Below are positions 30,847-40,508 of a DNA stretch of 64,000 bases, one piece after another. This DNA is from Deltaproteobacteria bacterium (GTDB lineage: Bacteria; Myxococcota_A; Polyangia; Polyangiales; Ga0077539): NCBI GenBank assembly GCA_016704445.1, contig JADJAE010000045.1, positions 31,307 to 95,306 of the forward strand. Reading direction: 5' to 3'. The first letter of the stretch is position 1, and each line of letters begins with the position of its first letter. Below the pieces are notes generated by a model. It was given only the letters and a program-made list of their open reading frames with translations, ran no database searches and was not told the origin of the DNA. The position numbers were made by a program, and so were the translations under genes.

Positions 30847-32772
30847 TCAGCGATCGGGCTTCGCCTCGATGGTGTCGAGGTAGGCCTTCAGGTCGCTGGC
30901 GTTGATGGGCTTGGGCAGCAGGGTGACGCCGGTGAAGGAGCGGGTCAGCTCGAGCGCGTCGGGCCCGGCCCGCCCGGTGGCCAGGAGCACCGGCACGTCG
31001 GGTTGAAGAGAACGGATGCGGGGGAGGGCGCCGCGGCCGCCCAGGCCGGGCATGTTCATGTCGAGGATGACCACGTCGGGCGATGATCCTCGCTTCAGGC
31101 AATCGAGGGCCTCCTCGCCGCTGCCGACCAGGACCACGCGGTGGCCCTGCGCGCGGAGCACCGGCCCCATGGAGTCACGGATCAGCTCGTCGTCGTCCAC
31201 AAGCAGGACTTCCAGGCTGCGGCCGTTGCCCTCCTGCTTCGACGGCGCGGGCGCCTCGTCCTCGGGCTCCTCGCCCTCGCAGGAGGGCAGCCGCACGAGC
31301 ACCCGGGTGCCCTTCCCCGTCTCGCTCTGGATCGTCAGGGTTCCGCGGTGGGCCTTCATGGTGTTGTAGGCCATGGAGAGCCCGAGGCCGGTGCCCTTGC
31401 CGTGGGACTTGGTGGTGAAGAAGGGGTCCATCGCCTTGTCGAGGACCTCCCTGGGCATCCCGATGCCGGAGTCGACGATCTCCAGCTCGATCCATCCGGG
31501 CTCGGCGTTGCGGGTGCGGAGGGTGAGGGTGCCGCCGTGCGGCATGGCGTCGATGGCGTTGACGCAGAGGTTCATCAGCGCGTGGATCAGGGCGGTGGAG
31601 TCGCCCCGGATGGGCCGCAGGTCATCCGCGAGGTCGAGGGAGAAGCGCACCTGGGCCAGGGTGGTGCGCTCCAGCAGCAGCACCTCCTCCAGCACCAGGG
31701 CGTTGAGGTTCAGCACCTTCACCTCGGAGAGGTCGTGGCGGGCGAGGCCCAGCAGCCGACGGACCATGTCTCCGCCGCGCTGGCAGGCCCTGGTGATGGT
31801 CGCGAAGGCCTCCTGGGCGGGGCTGCCTGGGGGCTCCATCGCCTCGTGCGCGGAGGCCAGCATCAGGATGGAGCCGAGGACGTTGTTCATGTCGTGGGCC
31901 ACGCCGCCCGCGAGGCTCCCGAGGCTGTCCATCTTCTGCGACTGGCTGAGCTGCCGCTCGAGCTGGGAGCGCTCCTCCTCGGCCTGCTTGCGGTCGTTGA
32001 TGACGTCGAAGATCGCCGCGAAGTGACCCGGCATCGGCCGGTAGACCGAGATGGAGAACCACAGCTTGAGGGCGTTGCGGTAGACCTCGAAGCGCTCCGG
32101 GACCCCGGTGCGCACCACGCGCTCGTAGTGATCGAGCAAGTCGGGGTCCGCCTCGCGGATGCCGGGGACGACCTCGGAGACCCTTCGGCCCACGACGTTC
32201 TTCAGGCCGGTCTGGTCGCCGAACGACTGGTTGACCTCGACGTAGATGAAGTCATCCGCCACGCCGTCCTTGAAGACCAGGCGACAGAGGGCGAAGCCCT
32301 GGGCCATGTTGTTGAACAGGGCCCGGAAGTGGCTCTCGCTCTGGCGGACGGCGTTCTCGGCCTCCACCCGATCGGAGATGTCCCTGGAGTTGACCACCAC
32401 CGCGCTGATGGAGGGGTTGTCGAGCAGGTTGACCCCGACGGCCTCCATCCAGATCCACGCCCCATCCTTGTGGGCATATCGGTAACGGACCCGGACGGGC
32501 ACGCCCGGGTGGGCGAGGCCGCGCTGGAAGACCTCCGCCACCAGCGGGGCGTCCTCGGGGTGGATGAACTCGAAGGTGCTGCGACCATCGAACTCCTCCG
32601 GGGCGAAGCCGTGGAGGCGCTGCGCCGCTGGGGAATTGTAGAGCAGCTTCCCATCCCCATCGAGGAGGCTGAGGATGTCCCAGGAGTAGTCGAGCAGCGC
32701 CTGCATACGCTCCGCGCTCAGGGGCGCCGATTGAGCGAGAAGAGACGCCCGAGGATCATTGGAATCCAACAT
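30847..32772 (-). CDS. PAS hybrid sensor histidine kinase with receiver domain
   Basis: A 641-residue cytoplasmic two-component protein without transmembrane helices. Two PAS domains (about 20-135 with LLYNSPAAQRLHGF, and 140-260) precede a HisKA dimerisation domain (phospho-acceptor His in AGGVAHDMNNVLGS, near residue 290), an HATPase_c domain (N-box VNAIDA, G boxes DSGIGMP and KGTGLGL), and a C-terminal receiver (VLLVDDDELIRDS with the phospho-Asp in VVILDMNMPG near 585). ATG 32772 is preferred to GTG 32778. No separate response regulator is next to it, so the receiver may end the pathway or pass phosphate to an unlinked protein. Confidence 0.93.
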   Translation of the reverse strand: MLDSNDPRASLLAQSAPLSAERMQALLDYSWDILSLLDGDGKLLYNSPAAQRLHGFAPEEFDGRSTFEFIHPEDAPLVAEVFQRGLAHPGVPVRVRYRYAHKDGAWIWMEAVGVNLLDNPSISAVVVNSRDISDRVEAENAVRQSESHFRALFNNMAQGFALCRLVFKDGVADDFIYVEVNQSFGDQTGLKNVVGRRVSEVVPGIREADPDLLDHYERVVRTGVPERFEVYRNALKLWFSISVYRPMPGHFAAIFDVINDRKQAEEERSQLERQLSQSQKMDSLGSLAGGVAHDMNNVLGSILMLASAHEAMEPPGSPAQEAFATITRACQRGGDMVRRLLGLARHDLSEVKVLNLNALVLEEVLLLERTTLAQVRFSLDLADDLRPIRGDSTALIHALMNLCVNAIDAMPHGGTLTLRTRNAEPGWIELEIVDSGIGMPREVLDKAMDPFFTTKSHGKGTGLGLSMAYNTMKAHRGTLTIQSETGKGTRVLVRLPSCEGEEPEDEAPAPSKQEGNGRSLEVLLVDDDELIRDSMGPVLRAQGHRVVLVGSGEEALDCLKRGSSPDVVILDMNMPGLGGRGALPRIRSLQPDVPVLLATGRAGPDALELTRSFTGVTLLPKPINASDLKAYLDTIEAKPDR

Positions 32773-32804
32773 CTTCACCCACCGGGTATGAGCATAACTC
32801 CACG

Positions 32805-33311
32805 ATGTCTGTCATGAGACCTGAAGAACATTGGTGCCTCCTCGCAGCGCCGCCCGTCGGGCGCGTCGAGCTGCCGAGCTGGATCGCCAGGGCGCACTCG
32901 CTCATCCGCGCCGAGCTCACGCTGATCCAGCGTCTCGGCGACCCGGATGGCATTCTCCCCGCGGTGGCCTCGCTGGGCTTCACGCTTCGCCCCACGGGCG
33001 ACCCGGCGGAGCCGACGGTGGTGCAGGTGCACACGCTGCCCATGGACGAGCTGCCCTCGGTGAAGGAGGCCGCCGACCGCGCGGTGGAGGCCATCGGGGG
33101 CGCTGGGATGGACGCCCTGGTGGCGAGGGCGATGAGGGTCTGGATGGTCGAGAGGAGGCCGATGGCGGGAGGCGACCCGAGGGCTCCGCTGGCGATGGCG
33201 GCGCTGCTCGCGGGGGTGCTGCTGGCGCCGGTGGTCCCGCCGGAGGGAGGGGCGATCTTCGGGCTCAAGGGTGCGAGGACGAGGCTCGAAGCGCTGGGCT
33301 GGCGTACCTAA
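32805..33311 (+). CDS. Hypothetical protein, 168 residues
   Basis: Starts at ATG 32805 (a second ATG at 32814 is possible), 33 bases from the divergent histidine kinase start. The N-terminal two thirds look soluble and helical (WIARAHSLIRAELTLIQRLG), the C-terminal part has an Ala/Leu/Val-rich hydrophobic segment (MAALLAGVLLAPVVPPEGGA). No family recognised. The antisense frame of similar length (32756-33268) has a low-complexity Ser/Ala composition and is taken as a shadow. Confidence 0.6.
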   Translation: MSVMRPEEHWCLLAAPPVGRVELPSWIARAHSLIRAELTLIQRLGDPDGILPAVASLGFTLRPTGDPAEPTVVQVHTLPMDELPSVKEAADRAVEAIGGAGMDALVARAMRVWMVERRPMAGGDPRAPLAMAALLAGVLLAPVVPPEGGAIFGLKGARTRLEALGWRT

Positions 33312-34078
33312 GAGGGCCCAGCGTCCGAGCAGCTACGAAGCACCTCGCCGATCTGTCGTAGCGCGCGGGGGTCGCGCAGCCACGGGGCCAGCACTCGGGT
33401 GAGTGCCCCGAGGTCCGCCGGGGGCAGGGCGCACACCGAGTTGCCCGGCGCGGTGTAGCAGCCCGCGTGTGAGGCATAGGCGGCGTCGACGAGCGCCTCG
33501 CAGCTCAGCGCGCTCGCGCCGACGAGCGGCACCAGCGAGCGCTGCAGGCAGGTGCGAACGCCCCGCAGCCACGCCTGCCCCGCGGGGCTGAACTCCTCGC
33601 GACGAGCGATGAAGGCGTTGCAGAGCCGCTCGCCGAACGCGAGCGCGTAGCCGTCGACGCCGCAGGGGTGGGCCGCGTCGAGGCAGGACCGGTAGAACGC
33701 GCAGTCGTCCTCGACGGCCTCGGCGCACGAGGCCCGGTCGGGGTAGGTCGCTCCCGCGCGGCACGCCACAGGGCGCGAGGGCCGGTAGGTGGCGAGGCAG
33801 TCGGCGGTGGTCGCGCAGGCGATGCCACGCGCCGAGAGGCGGGCCCGGCACCGAGCGGCGAGGGCCGCCGCGTCGCGGGTGGTGCACGCGGTGGAGGTCA
33901 CCTCGGAGGCGCAGACCGCCGCGACCTCGGGCGAGGTCGGGATCAGCGCGACCGCGCCGGCGAGCTCGGGGCCGAGGTCGTCCACGGGCAGGCCGGCGTC
34001 CGAGGTGGGCGCGTCGGTGCAGCCGAGGGAGAGGAGGAGCATCGCGGCGAGCGCCGACTTCAGGGAGGACCGGAGCAC
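33308..34078 (-). CDS. Cys-rich exported lipoprotein, unknown function
   Basis: A 256-residue protein starting at GTG 34078 (VLRSSLKSALAAMLLLSLGC), with a lipobox LSLGC. The longer frame upstream of 34078 reads as low-complexity sequence. The mature part has about 14 Cys in a mostly helical region (CAEAVEDDCAFYRSCLDAAH), suggesting disulfide-linked helices. It converges with the 168-residue hypothetical gene with a 4-base overlap at the stops. No family recognised. Confidence 0.7.
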   Translation of the reverse strand: MLRSSLKSALAAMLLLSLGCTDAPTSDAGLPVDDLGPELAGAVALIPTSPEVAAVCASEVTSTACTTRDAAALAARCRARLSARGIACATTADCLATYRPSRPVACRAGATYPDRASCAEAVEDDCAFYRSCLDAAHPCGVDGYALAFGERLCNAFIARREEFSPAGQAWLRGVRTCLQRSLVPLVGASALSCEALVDAAYASHAGCYTAPGNSVCALPPADLGALTRVLAPWLRDPRALRQIGEVLRSCSDAGPS

Positions 34079-34236
34079 GGCGCCGACGCTACCACCCACC
34101 TCGCTCCCAATCCCTTCCGACAACTTCTCACCTCTCTCCGCAACCTCCGTCCCGCCCCCTCCCGACAAGGCGCCGCTCCCGGGGACCTCACTCACTCCGC
34201 CACCCACTCTCCACCTCCCCGGTGGCTCGAGCACCC

Positions 34237-35490
34237 ATGCGCTGTCCTCTCGTCGCCCCGTCGCTGCTCCTCGCCGCCCTCCTCCCGCTGAACGGCTGCG
34301 CGCCCATCGACCTCGACCCCATCGCCGTCACCCCCGACCCCGCTCCTGCTCCTTCGCCCTCGTCTCCTCGCGTGCTGCTCCCCCCTCCTGGCAGCAGCCC
34401 CGCCGCGCCCTCCGACCTCGTCCGCCGCCCCGATCGGGCCGACCTCTCCGGCGACGGCCTACCCGACTTCGCCGTCGGAGCGCCCCTCCGCAGCCGCGTC
34501 TCCGTCTATGTCTCCTCGGCCCGGCCCCTCACGCTCGACAGCCCGCTCTCCCTCTTCGGCGCGTCGCTCGCGTACGTCGGCGACCTCGACGGCGACGGCT
34601 ACTCCGACCTCGCCGTCGGCGCCCCCGGCTCGGACGCCGTCGTTCTCTTCTCCGGAGCCCCTGGCGGCCTCGACCCGGAGCCCCGCTCGGTGCTCCACGG
34701 AGAGCCCGGCAGCGGCTTCGGAGCGACGCTCGCGGCGGTCGGCGACCTCGACGGCGACGGCCGCGACGACCTCGTGGTCGGCAGCGTCGCGGGGCACCGG
34801 GTGTCGCTGCTGCGCGGGCAGTCCGGCGCCATGCCCTCCCGCGTCTCCGCCGAGCTCGAAGGTCCCGCCGACGAGGGCTTCGCCACCGCCATCACCTCCC
34901 TCGGCGACGGCCGGGTCGTCGTCGCGCTGCCCGGCGAAGGCTCGCTGCTGGTGCTCACCGCGAGGGAGGGCGCCTTCCAGCAGAGGGCGAGGATCCTCGT
35001 GGCCGAGACCCGCATCGTCGACATCGGCATGGCGGCGCTCGACGCCAACGGCGACGGACGCACCGACCTCGCCGTCACCGGCGGCTCCCTCCCCGGCATC
35101 GTGTGGATCCACGGCACGGCGGACGGCTTCTCCTCGCCGGTCGCGGGCCCTGGCGGATCGGGCGCAGGCACCGTGCTCGCCAACGCCACCGACCTCGACG
35201 GCGACGGCGACGACGAGCTGCTGCTGGCCTCCGGGGCGGGCCTCTGGATGCTCCCCGGTGACCGCGCGGGGATGTCGTCCCCGGTGCCCTGGTCGGTCCA
35301 GAGCAGCGGCTCCACCGCGGCGCTACGGGTGGTGCGAGACCCGTCTCCGGGCGGGCGCGTCACGGTGCTTCGGGGCATCCCCGGCCAGGACGCTGTCGAG
35401 GTGCTCCGGGTCGACCGCGACCTGCGCAGCGTGTCGCAGATCGAAGCCCTCCGGGGCGACACCGGCTCCGCCTTCGGCGCCGCTCTCTGA
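34237..35490 (+). CDS. FG-GAP repeat lipoprotein
   Basis: A 417-residue protein from ATG 34237 (MRCPLVAPSLLLAALLPLNG followed by the lipobox Cys); GTG 34222 is the alternative start. Pro/Ser linker to about residue 65, then at least five FG-GAP/VCBS blades: LSGDGLPDFAVGAP, LDGDGYSDLAVGAP, LDGDGRDDLVVGS, ANGDGRTDLAVTG and LDGDGDDELLLAS. These calcium loops predict an integrin-like propeller on the surface. Similar in kind to the partial gene at 1-809. It converges on the propeller gene at 35525. Confidence 0.9.
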   Translation: MRCPLVAPSLLLAALLPLNGCAPIDLDPIAVTPDPAPAPSPSSPRVLLPPPGSSPAAPSDLVRRPDRADLSGDGLPDFAVGAPLRSRVSVYVSSARPLTLDSPLSLFGASLAYVGDLDGDGYSDLAVGAPGSDAVVLFSGAPGGLDPEPRSVLHGEPGSGFGATLAAVGDLDGDGRDDLVVGSVAGHRVSLLRGQSGAMPSRVSAELEGPADEGFATAITSLGDGRVVVALPGEGSLLVLTAREGAFQQRARILVAETRIVDIGMAALDANGDGRTDLAVTGGSLPGIVWIHGTADGFSSPVAGPGGSGAGTVLANATDLDGDGDDELLLASGAGLWMLPGDRAGMSSPVPWSVQSSGSTAALRVVRDPSPGGRVTVLRGIPGQDAVEVLRVDRDLRSVSQIEALRGDTGSAFGAAL

Positions 35491-35524
35491 AGCACCATCC
35501 AGCGGCGACGTTGTCGCGGGTGCG

Positions 35525-37530
35525 TTACGGCGTCCGGCGGCCGTAGCGCCAGATGCGACCGACGTTGCCGACCGCGGTGATGTCCCCCGCGGCGTTGCCG
35601 GCGACGTCGTCGAGGTAGTCCGAGAGGATCGAGACCTCGGACCACGCGGTGCCGTTCCAGCGCCAGAGGTACGTCCCGCTGCCGCTGTAGCGCGTGGCGT
35701 ACACGTCGTTCTCGGCGTTGCCCCACCCTCGCTGGAACGACAGGGACGCTCCGGGGCCCCAGCCCGCCGAGGACCACACGCCCGCGGGCGAGCGCCGACG
35801 GCTGTTTCGCGCGTTGCTGGTGAGCGCGATGAGCACGTTGCCTGGGAGCGCGATGACGTCCTGCACGAAGTCGGTGACCCCGATGTTCTCGGTGGTCCAG
35901 CTGGTCCCGTTGAAGCGCGCGACCTGTCCGTTGGCGGCGCTGACGAAGACCTCCGTCGCGCTGAACCCCGTCACCCGGCGGGTCCCGAAGAAGGCCACGG
36001 TGGGGGTGATGTCGCGCCAGGAGGTGCCGTTCCACGCGCGAACCCAGTTGCGAGAGGGCATCCCCTCGACGCTGCGCGTGGCGCCCGCGGCGAACACCGC
36101 GGTCGGGTTCGCGGCCCAGATCCCATAGGTGATGTCGGTCGCGTCGCCGATGCCGTAGGGCTCCAGCGGACCGACCGTGAGTGGCGTTCCGTTGATGCGA
36201 CGGACCCCTCCGGTCGCGCCGAACCACACATGGCTCGCGTCGAGCCCCGCGACGTCCCCGCGGTCTCCGGGGACGCCCATCGCCTTGGACCACCGGCCGC
36301 ACTCACCGAAGTAGATCGCCTCGGAGCCTTGCGCGAAGACCTCCCCCGTGGGGGCGACCCACACGCGTCCGATCGCTTCGCGGTATCCGCCGGAGCGCTC
36401 GGCGAAGGTCGTTCCGTCCCAGGTCGCGAAGGAGCCGCCCTGTCCCCCGAAGGCGACCAGCGTCGACGACGCGGCGTGCACCGACTGAAGATCCCGCGAC
36501 GACGCGGGCCACGGGTGCGTGACCGCCGTGCCGTTGTAGCGATGGACGTATCCATTGCTCGTCGTGCGCCCGACGAACCAGACGTCGGTGGCCGACGTGC
36601 CCGAGACGCCGCTGCATCCGCCGGGGAGGTCGGCCATCAGGACCTGCTCGAAGGCGCTCCCGTTCCATCGCGTGACGGGGCGCTCGGGGAAGCAGAAGTA
36701 CACGTTGTTCGGCCCCGACCCCCAGACCGCCGTCGGGGGCGTGACGAAGGACGCGCCGGTGAAGATCATCGACGTGGTGTACTGCTGCCACGCGCTGCCG
36801 TTGTAGTGAAGCAGCGGGATGGACGCGCCCTCGCCGCCGCTGCGCGAGCCCACCCAGACGTCGTTCGGCGCGACCTCGAAGACCACGGAGAGTTCCGCGG
36901 TCACGCCGCTGGTCAGGGTCTCCCAGGTGGTGCCGTTCCAGTGTCGAACGGCGCCGCCGACCCCGACCGCGAAGACATCGTTCGCGGCCCTCCCGTGCAC
37001 CGCGCGGAACGCTCCCCGAGGCCGGTGGCGGTGAACATCGTGCCCGCGCCCCGGCGGACGCCCATCGGGTCGGTGAAGATCACGTCGCTGGCGCTGGCGC
37101 CCCACACGCCGGTGCCTCCGCCGACGGGCGCAAAGGTGGTCCCGTTCCATCGCCGAGCCGCGGCTGCGTTGCTGCTCGCGAGGTAGATGTCGGTCGGCCC
37201 CGCGGCGAAGATGGAAGTAAACGGCTGATCGACGGGGAGCGGGTTCTCGATGGCCCACGAGGGCGCTCCCATGGTCCCGCAGCGCGGCACCACCGGGACG
37301 TCCGTCGCGACGACGTCGGGCATCGCGACGACATCGGGCATCGCGACGACATCGGGCATCGTGACGACATCGGGCATCGTGACGACATCGGGCATCGTGA
37401 CGACATCGGGGATCGTGACGACATCGGGGATCGTGACGACATCGGTTCCAGCGTCGACCGGGGCAGGCGTCGACGAGCACGCCGCGAGCGTGCCCAGCAA
37501 GAGCGAAACAGGGTAGCGAAGGATCTTCAC
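35525..37530 (-). CDS. WNGT-repeat beta-propeller lipoprotein (one frameshift)
   Basis: Starts at ATG 37530 (MKILRYPVSLLLGTLAACSS, lipobox LAAC). A linker of six-residue DVVTMP/DVVAMP units follows, then many propeller-like repeats of about 45 residues with a WNGTxW or NG(T/S)xW strand and a DVWxVG/DVFAVG strand (for example RHWNGTTWETL, NDVFAVGVGGAV, WNGTAWSEV). The frame changes near 37011 (after GLGER), where one base seems to be missing in a CTCCCC stretch; adding one base gives 2,007 bases, 669 codons, and an uninterrupted repeat protein. No enzyme motif recognised; such proteins are common and poorly understood in Polyangia. Confidence 0.78.
37306..37446 (-). repeat. 18-bp tandem repeat coding for a DVVTMP linker
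   Basis: Seven full copies and one partial copy of an 18-base unit (minus strand GATGTCGTCACGATGCCC and close variants) encode DVVTIP, DVVTMP and DVVAMP hexapeptides just after the lipobox of the propeller lipoprotein. Copies differ by one or two bases, so the array could vary in number by slippage without changing frame. Confidence 0.85.
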
Positions 37531-37616
37531 GAGGGTTCTCCCAGGACGCCCACCGACGTCGCCGGGACGTTAGCGAGGCGTTCCCTGGCTCGACATCGCA
37601 TATTCGTGCGAGGCGG

Positions 37617-38285
37617 TCAGAGCTCGATGAGCCCGCGCCCGTTGGCGCAGCGCACCCGCCGAAACCCGTACCCTCGCAGTGCCGCCGTGTGGTCGGGCCT
37701 CGCGATGGCGTCGAGCATCGCCTGGTCGCAGTCCGCGTGGTCGAAGCGCAGCGTGGTGTGGGCCTCGTCGGCGACGTGGACGCACCCGAGGCCCCGGGGA
37801 GCGAGCTCGTCGACGTCGCGAGCGAGCTCGGCGCGCATCGTCCGCTGTCGCACCGCGTCGGCCACCGTCGCGTGCTCGCCCAGGTGCTGCGCCACGCGCC
37901 CACGCGCCAGCGCGAAGAGGTTGACCCGCCGGCGTCGCACCTCGTCGCGCAGCGCCGCCAGCTCCGCGTGCTCCGGCGCCCCGTCGGGAATCGCCGCCGC
38001 GTGATGCTCCACCCCCCCGAAGTTGCCGCCCGTGTGCGTGGCCTCGTCGTAGCCCATGGTCAGCGCGCGCCGCGCTTCCTCGAGGTGCTGCGCCGGGGTC
38101 ATCGCACGGAAGCGGGCTCGTTCACGCTCCAGCCGGGCGCGCGCCTCGGCGGGTGACACCAGCGTGCCCACGGCCACCTCGCTCTCCGCGAGCGCCCTGC
38201 CATAGAGCGCCAGCGCCCCGATGCACGCGGCGGGGATCGCCAGCACCACCGCGCCGATCGCGAGCACACGGCCGACGGTCGCCAT
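37617..38285 (-). CDS. Membrane-anchored hypothetical protein
   Basis: A 222-residue protein with one N-terminal transmembrane helix (VLAIGAVVLAIPAACIGALA) and a charged, mainly helical remainder (RARLERERARFRAMTPAQHL; REVRRRRVNLFALARGR-like segment), ending in a small domain with three Cys. No family recognised. It lies between the propeller lipoprotein gene and the Cys-rich repeat gene on the same strand, with 25 bases to the latter. Confidence 0.7.
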   Translation of the reverse strand: MATVGRVLAIGAVVLAIPAACIGALALYGRALAESEVAVGTLVSPAEARARLERERARFRAMTPAQHLEEARRALTMGYDEATHTGGNFGGVEHHAAAIPDGAPEHAELAALRDEVRRRRVNLFALARGRVAQHLGEHATVADAVRQRTMRAELARDVDELAPRGLGCVHVADEAHTTLRFDHADCDQAMLDAIARPDHTAALRGYGFRRVRCANGRGLIEL

Positions 38286-38310
38286 GGCCCGACGCTACAC
38301 CCTTCGGGCG

Positions 38311-40392
38311 TCAGCGAACGATGTAGCGCAGCGTGTAGCTCATGCCCGAGCCGCCGCTGCGCTCGTCGACCACCAGGCCGTGCAGACCGCGGGCGGTGGT
38401 CACGTTGTTGAGCCGCGAGCCGTAGTTGGCCGTGTCGGCCCCGAAGCCGGTGCCGCGGCAGTTGCTGCCGCCCATGGTGCCGCCGTCGTCGTTGCAGGCG
38501 GTCTCGGAGCCGGTGAGCGCGCTGCGGATGTAGACCGACGGGTCGAAGTCCGTGCCGCTGAAGGTGGAGCGCGTGTACGTCCCGCCGTCGCTCGCGCACA
38601 GGCTGAAGAACTGCTGCCTCGCGCCGCAGGTCACGAACCACCGGACGTCCTCGCCGGAGGCGGTTCCGCCGCAGGTGCCGGCGATGCGGCTCGTGCCCAC
38701 CAGCACCGTCGAGGTGGTGCCGTCTCCCTGCAGCCGGTTGTCATAGAAGAACGAGCCCAGGGTGGTGGGCAGGTGCTGCACCCGCAGCGTGAAGGCCCCG
38801 GTGCCGCAGCCGCCGACGGCGACGTACCAGGTTCCAGCGCCCAGCACCCCCGCGGTGCGCGAGTTGAAGCTGCTGGTGAAGCCCGCGCCCGACCCGCAGC
38901 CGCTGTCGTCGTTGCAGAGCCCGAGGTTGTTGTTGCCCGCGGACGACTGCGACGGCACCGCCGCGCCGCTCGAGTCGGTGATCAGGAGGGAGGTGTCGAG
39001 CGCCGAGCCCGCCGTGTCGAGGTACACCACCTCGCGCTGCGTCAGCGTGAAGCGGAACCACACGTCAGCCCCCGACGTGCACCCGCACGGCACCGTCGGG
39101 CCGTCGTGCGTCGCGCCCACGGTGGTGCCGGTGACGGTGGTCTCCGCGGCGCCGAGGGTGATCACCCGCGCCGAGGCTCGCGCGTCGTTGCTCGATCCGC
39201 AGCGACCCGCGCTGCACGCCGTCCCGGCCGCGCAGGCCATCCCGCAGGCCCCGCAGTGGGCCGCGTCGGTCTGCACGTTGACGCAGCGCCCGGAGCACTG
39301 GGTCTGCCCCGAGGCGCACACGGTGCTGCACGCCCCCGCGTTGCAGGTCGACCCGCTGGGGCAGGCGCGCCCGCACATCCCGCACTGGGTGGTGTCGGTC
39401 TGGAGGTTGACGCACCGGGTGCCGCACATCGTCTGGCCCGTCGGGCAGGCGCAGCGCCCAGCGCTGCACGCCGTCCCGGCGGCGCAGGCCATCCCGCAGG
39501 CGCCGCAGTTGGCCGCGTCGGTGCGCGTGTCGAGGCAGCGCCCGCCGCACGCGGTCTGGCCCGTCGGGCACGCGCAGCTGCCGGCGGTGCAGCGCTGGCC
39601 CATCGAGCACGCGTTGCCGCAGGCGCCGCAGTTGGCGCTGTCGCTGCTGACGTCGACGCAGACGGTCATCTCCCCGCTGGGGCACGAGCGCCTCGGGGCC
39701 GCGCACGCGCTCTGGCAGGCGCCCGCGACGCAGCTCTCCCCCGCGGCGCACGAGCGCCCGCACATGCCGCAGTTGCCGATGTCGCCGGCGGTGTCGACGC
39801 AGGCGGAGCCGCAGCGGGTCTGCCCCGCGGGGCACGCGGAGGGAGAGCACGCGCCCTCGGTGCAGCGCTCGCCGGGGGCGCACGAGCGGCCGCAGCCGCC
39901 GCAGTGGGCGAAGGCGATGCTGGTGTCGACGCAGGCGCCGCCGCAGTCGGTCTGGCCCGCGGTGCACATGGCGGCGGTCTGACAGGCGCCCGCGGCGCAG
40001 GTCTGGACGGCGGAGCACGCGGTGTCGCAGCCGCCGCAGTGGGCGGGGTCGCTGGCGGTGTCGACGCAGGCGCCGCCGCAGCTCGTCTGCCCCGCGGCGC
40101 AGGAGGTCTGGCACGTCGAGGAGGAGCACGACTCGCCATCGCCGCAGAGGCGCTCGCAGGAGCCGCAGTGGGCGCGGTCGCTGGTGAGGTCGAAGCAGGC
40201 GTCGCCGCAGCGGGTCTGCCCATCGGGGCACATGAGGGGAGGGGCTCCGGTGTCATCGCCGGGGAGGCCGGAGTCGACGCCGGGAATCTCCGGCACGTCG
40301 GCCTCGCCGTTGGGGACCATCGTGTTGCCAGCGCACCCCACAAGGGACACAAGGAAGGGGAGCACGAACCACCGAAACGACGCCGCTCGCAT
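38311..40392 (-). CDS. Cys-rich tandem-repeat lipoprotein with C-terminal PPC-like domains
   Basis: An intact 693-residue protein with signal MRAASFRWFVLPFLVSLVGC (lipobox). After a Pro/Asp linker come about nine Cys-rich units of about 40 residues (CGGCDTACSAVQTCAAGACQ; CPTGQTACGGRCLDTRTDAA), similar to those at 20036-25668 but more divergent. The C-terminal 300 residues hold two beta-sandwich-like domains (ADVWFRFTLTQREVVYLDTA ... GTWYVAVGGCG; DVRWFVTCGARQQFFSLCAS) that resemble pre-peptidase C-terminal domains. It is a probable surface rod with binding domains at its tip. That it is intact makes it a useful control for the broken relative. Confidence 0.85.
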   Translation of the reverse strand: MRAASFRWFVLPFLVSLVGCAGNTMVPNGEADVPEIPGVDSGLPGDDTGAPPLMCPDGQTRCGDACFDLTSDRAHCGSCERLCGDGESCSSSTCQTSCAAGQTSCGGACVDTASDPAHCGGCDTACSAVQTCAAGACQTAAMCTAGQTDCGGACVDTSIAFAHCGGCGRSCAPGERCTEGACSPSACPAGQTRCGSACVDTAGDIGNCGMCGRSCAAGESCVAGACQSACAAPRRSCPSGEMTVCVDVSSDSANCGACGNACSMGQRCTAGSCACPTGQTACGGRCLDTRTDAANCGACGMACAAGTACSAGRCACPTGQTMCGTRCVNLQTDTTQCGMCGRACPSGSTCNAGACSTVCASGQTQCSGRCVNVQTDAAHCGACGMACAAGTACSAGRCGSSNDARASARVITLGAAETTVTGTTVGATHDGPTVPCGCTSGADVWFRFTLTQREVVYLDTAGSALDTSLLITDSSGAAVPSQSSAGNNNLGLCNDDSGCGSGAGFTSSFNSRTAGVLGAGTWYVAVGGCGTGAFTLRVQHLPTTLGSFFYDNRLQGDGTTSTVLVGTSRIAGTCGGTASGEDVRWFVTCGARQQFFSLCASDGGTYTRSTFSGTDFDPSVYIRSALTGSETACNDDGGTMGGSNCRGTGFGADTANYGSRLNNVTTARGLHGLVVDERSGGSGMSYTLRYIVR

Positions 40393-40508
40393 AGGGGCGC
40401 GGAAGCTATCACAACCCCCTGTATCCGCAGCGGCACCTCCTGAGCCGGGACGCGACGACGGTCATGCCGCCCCGGTCACTCCCATTGCCGTAAGAGCCAG
40501 CGAGCCCA

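Noticed and set aside
32756..33268. Minus-strand ORF of 170 codons opposite the 168-residue hypothetical gene
   Set aside because: Ser/Ala/Gly-rich shadow composition, and it would overlap the histidine kinase start.
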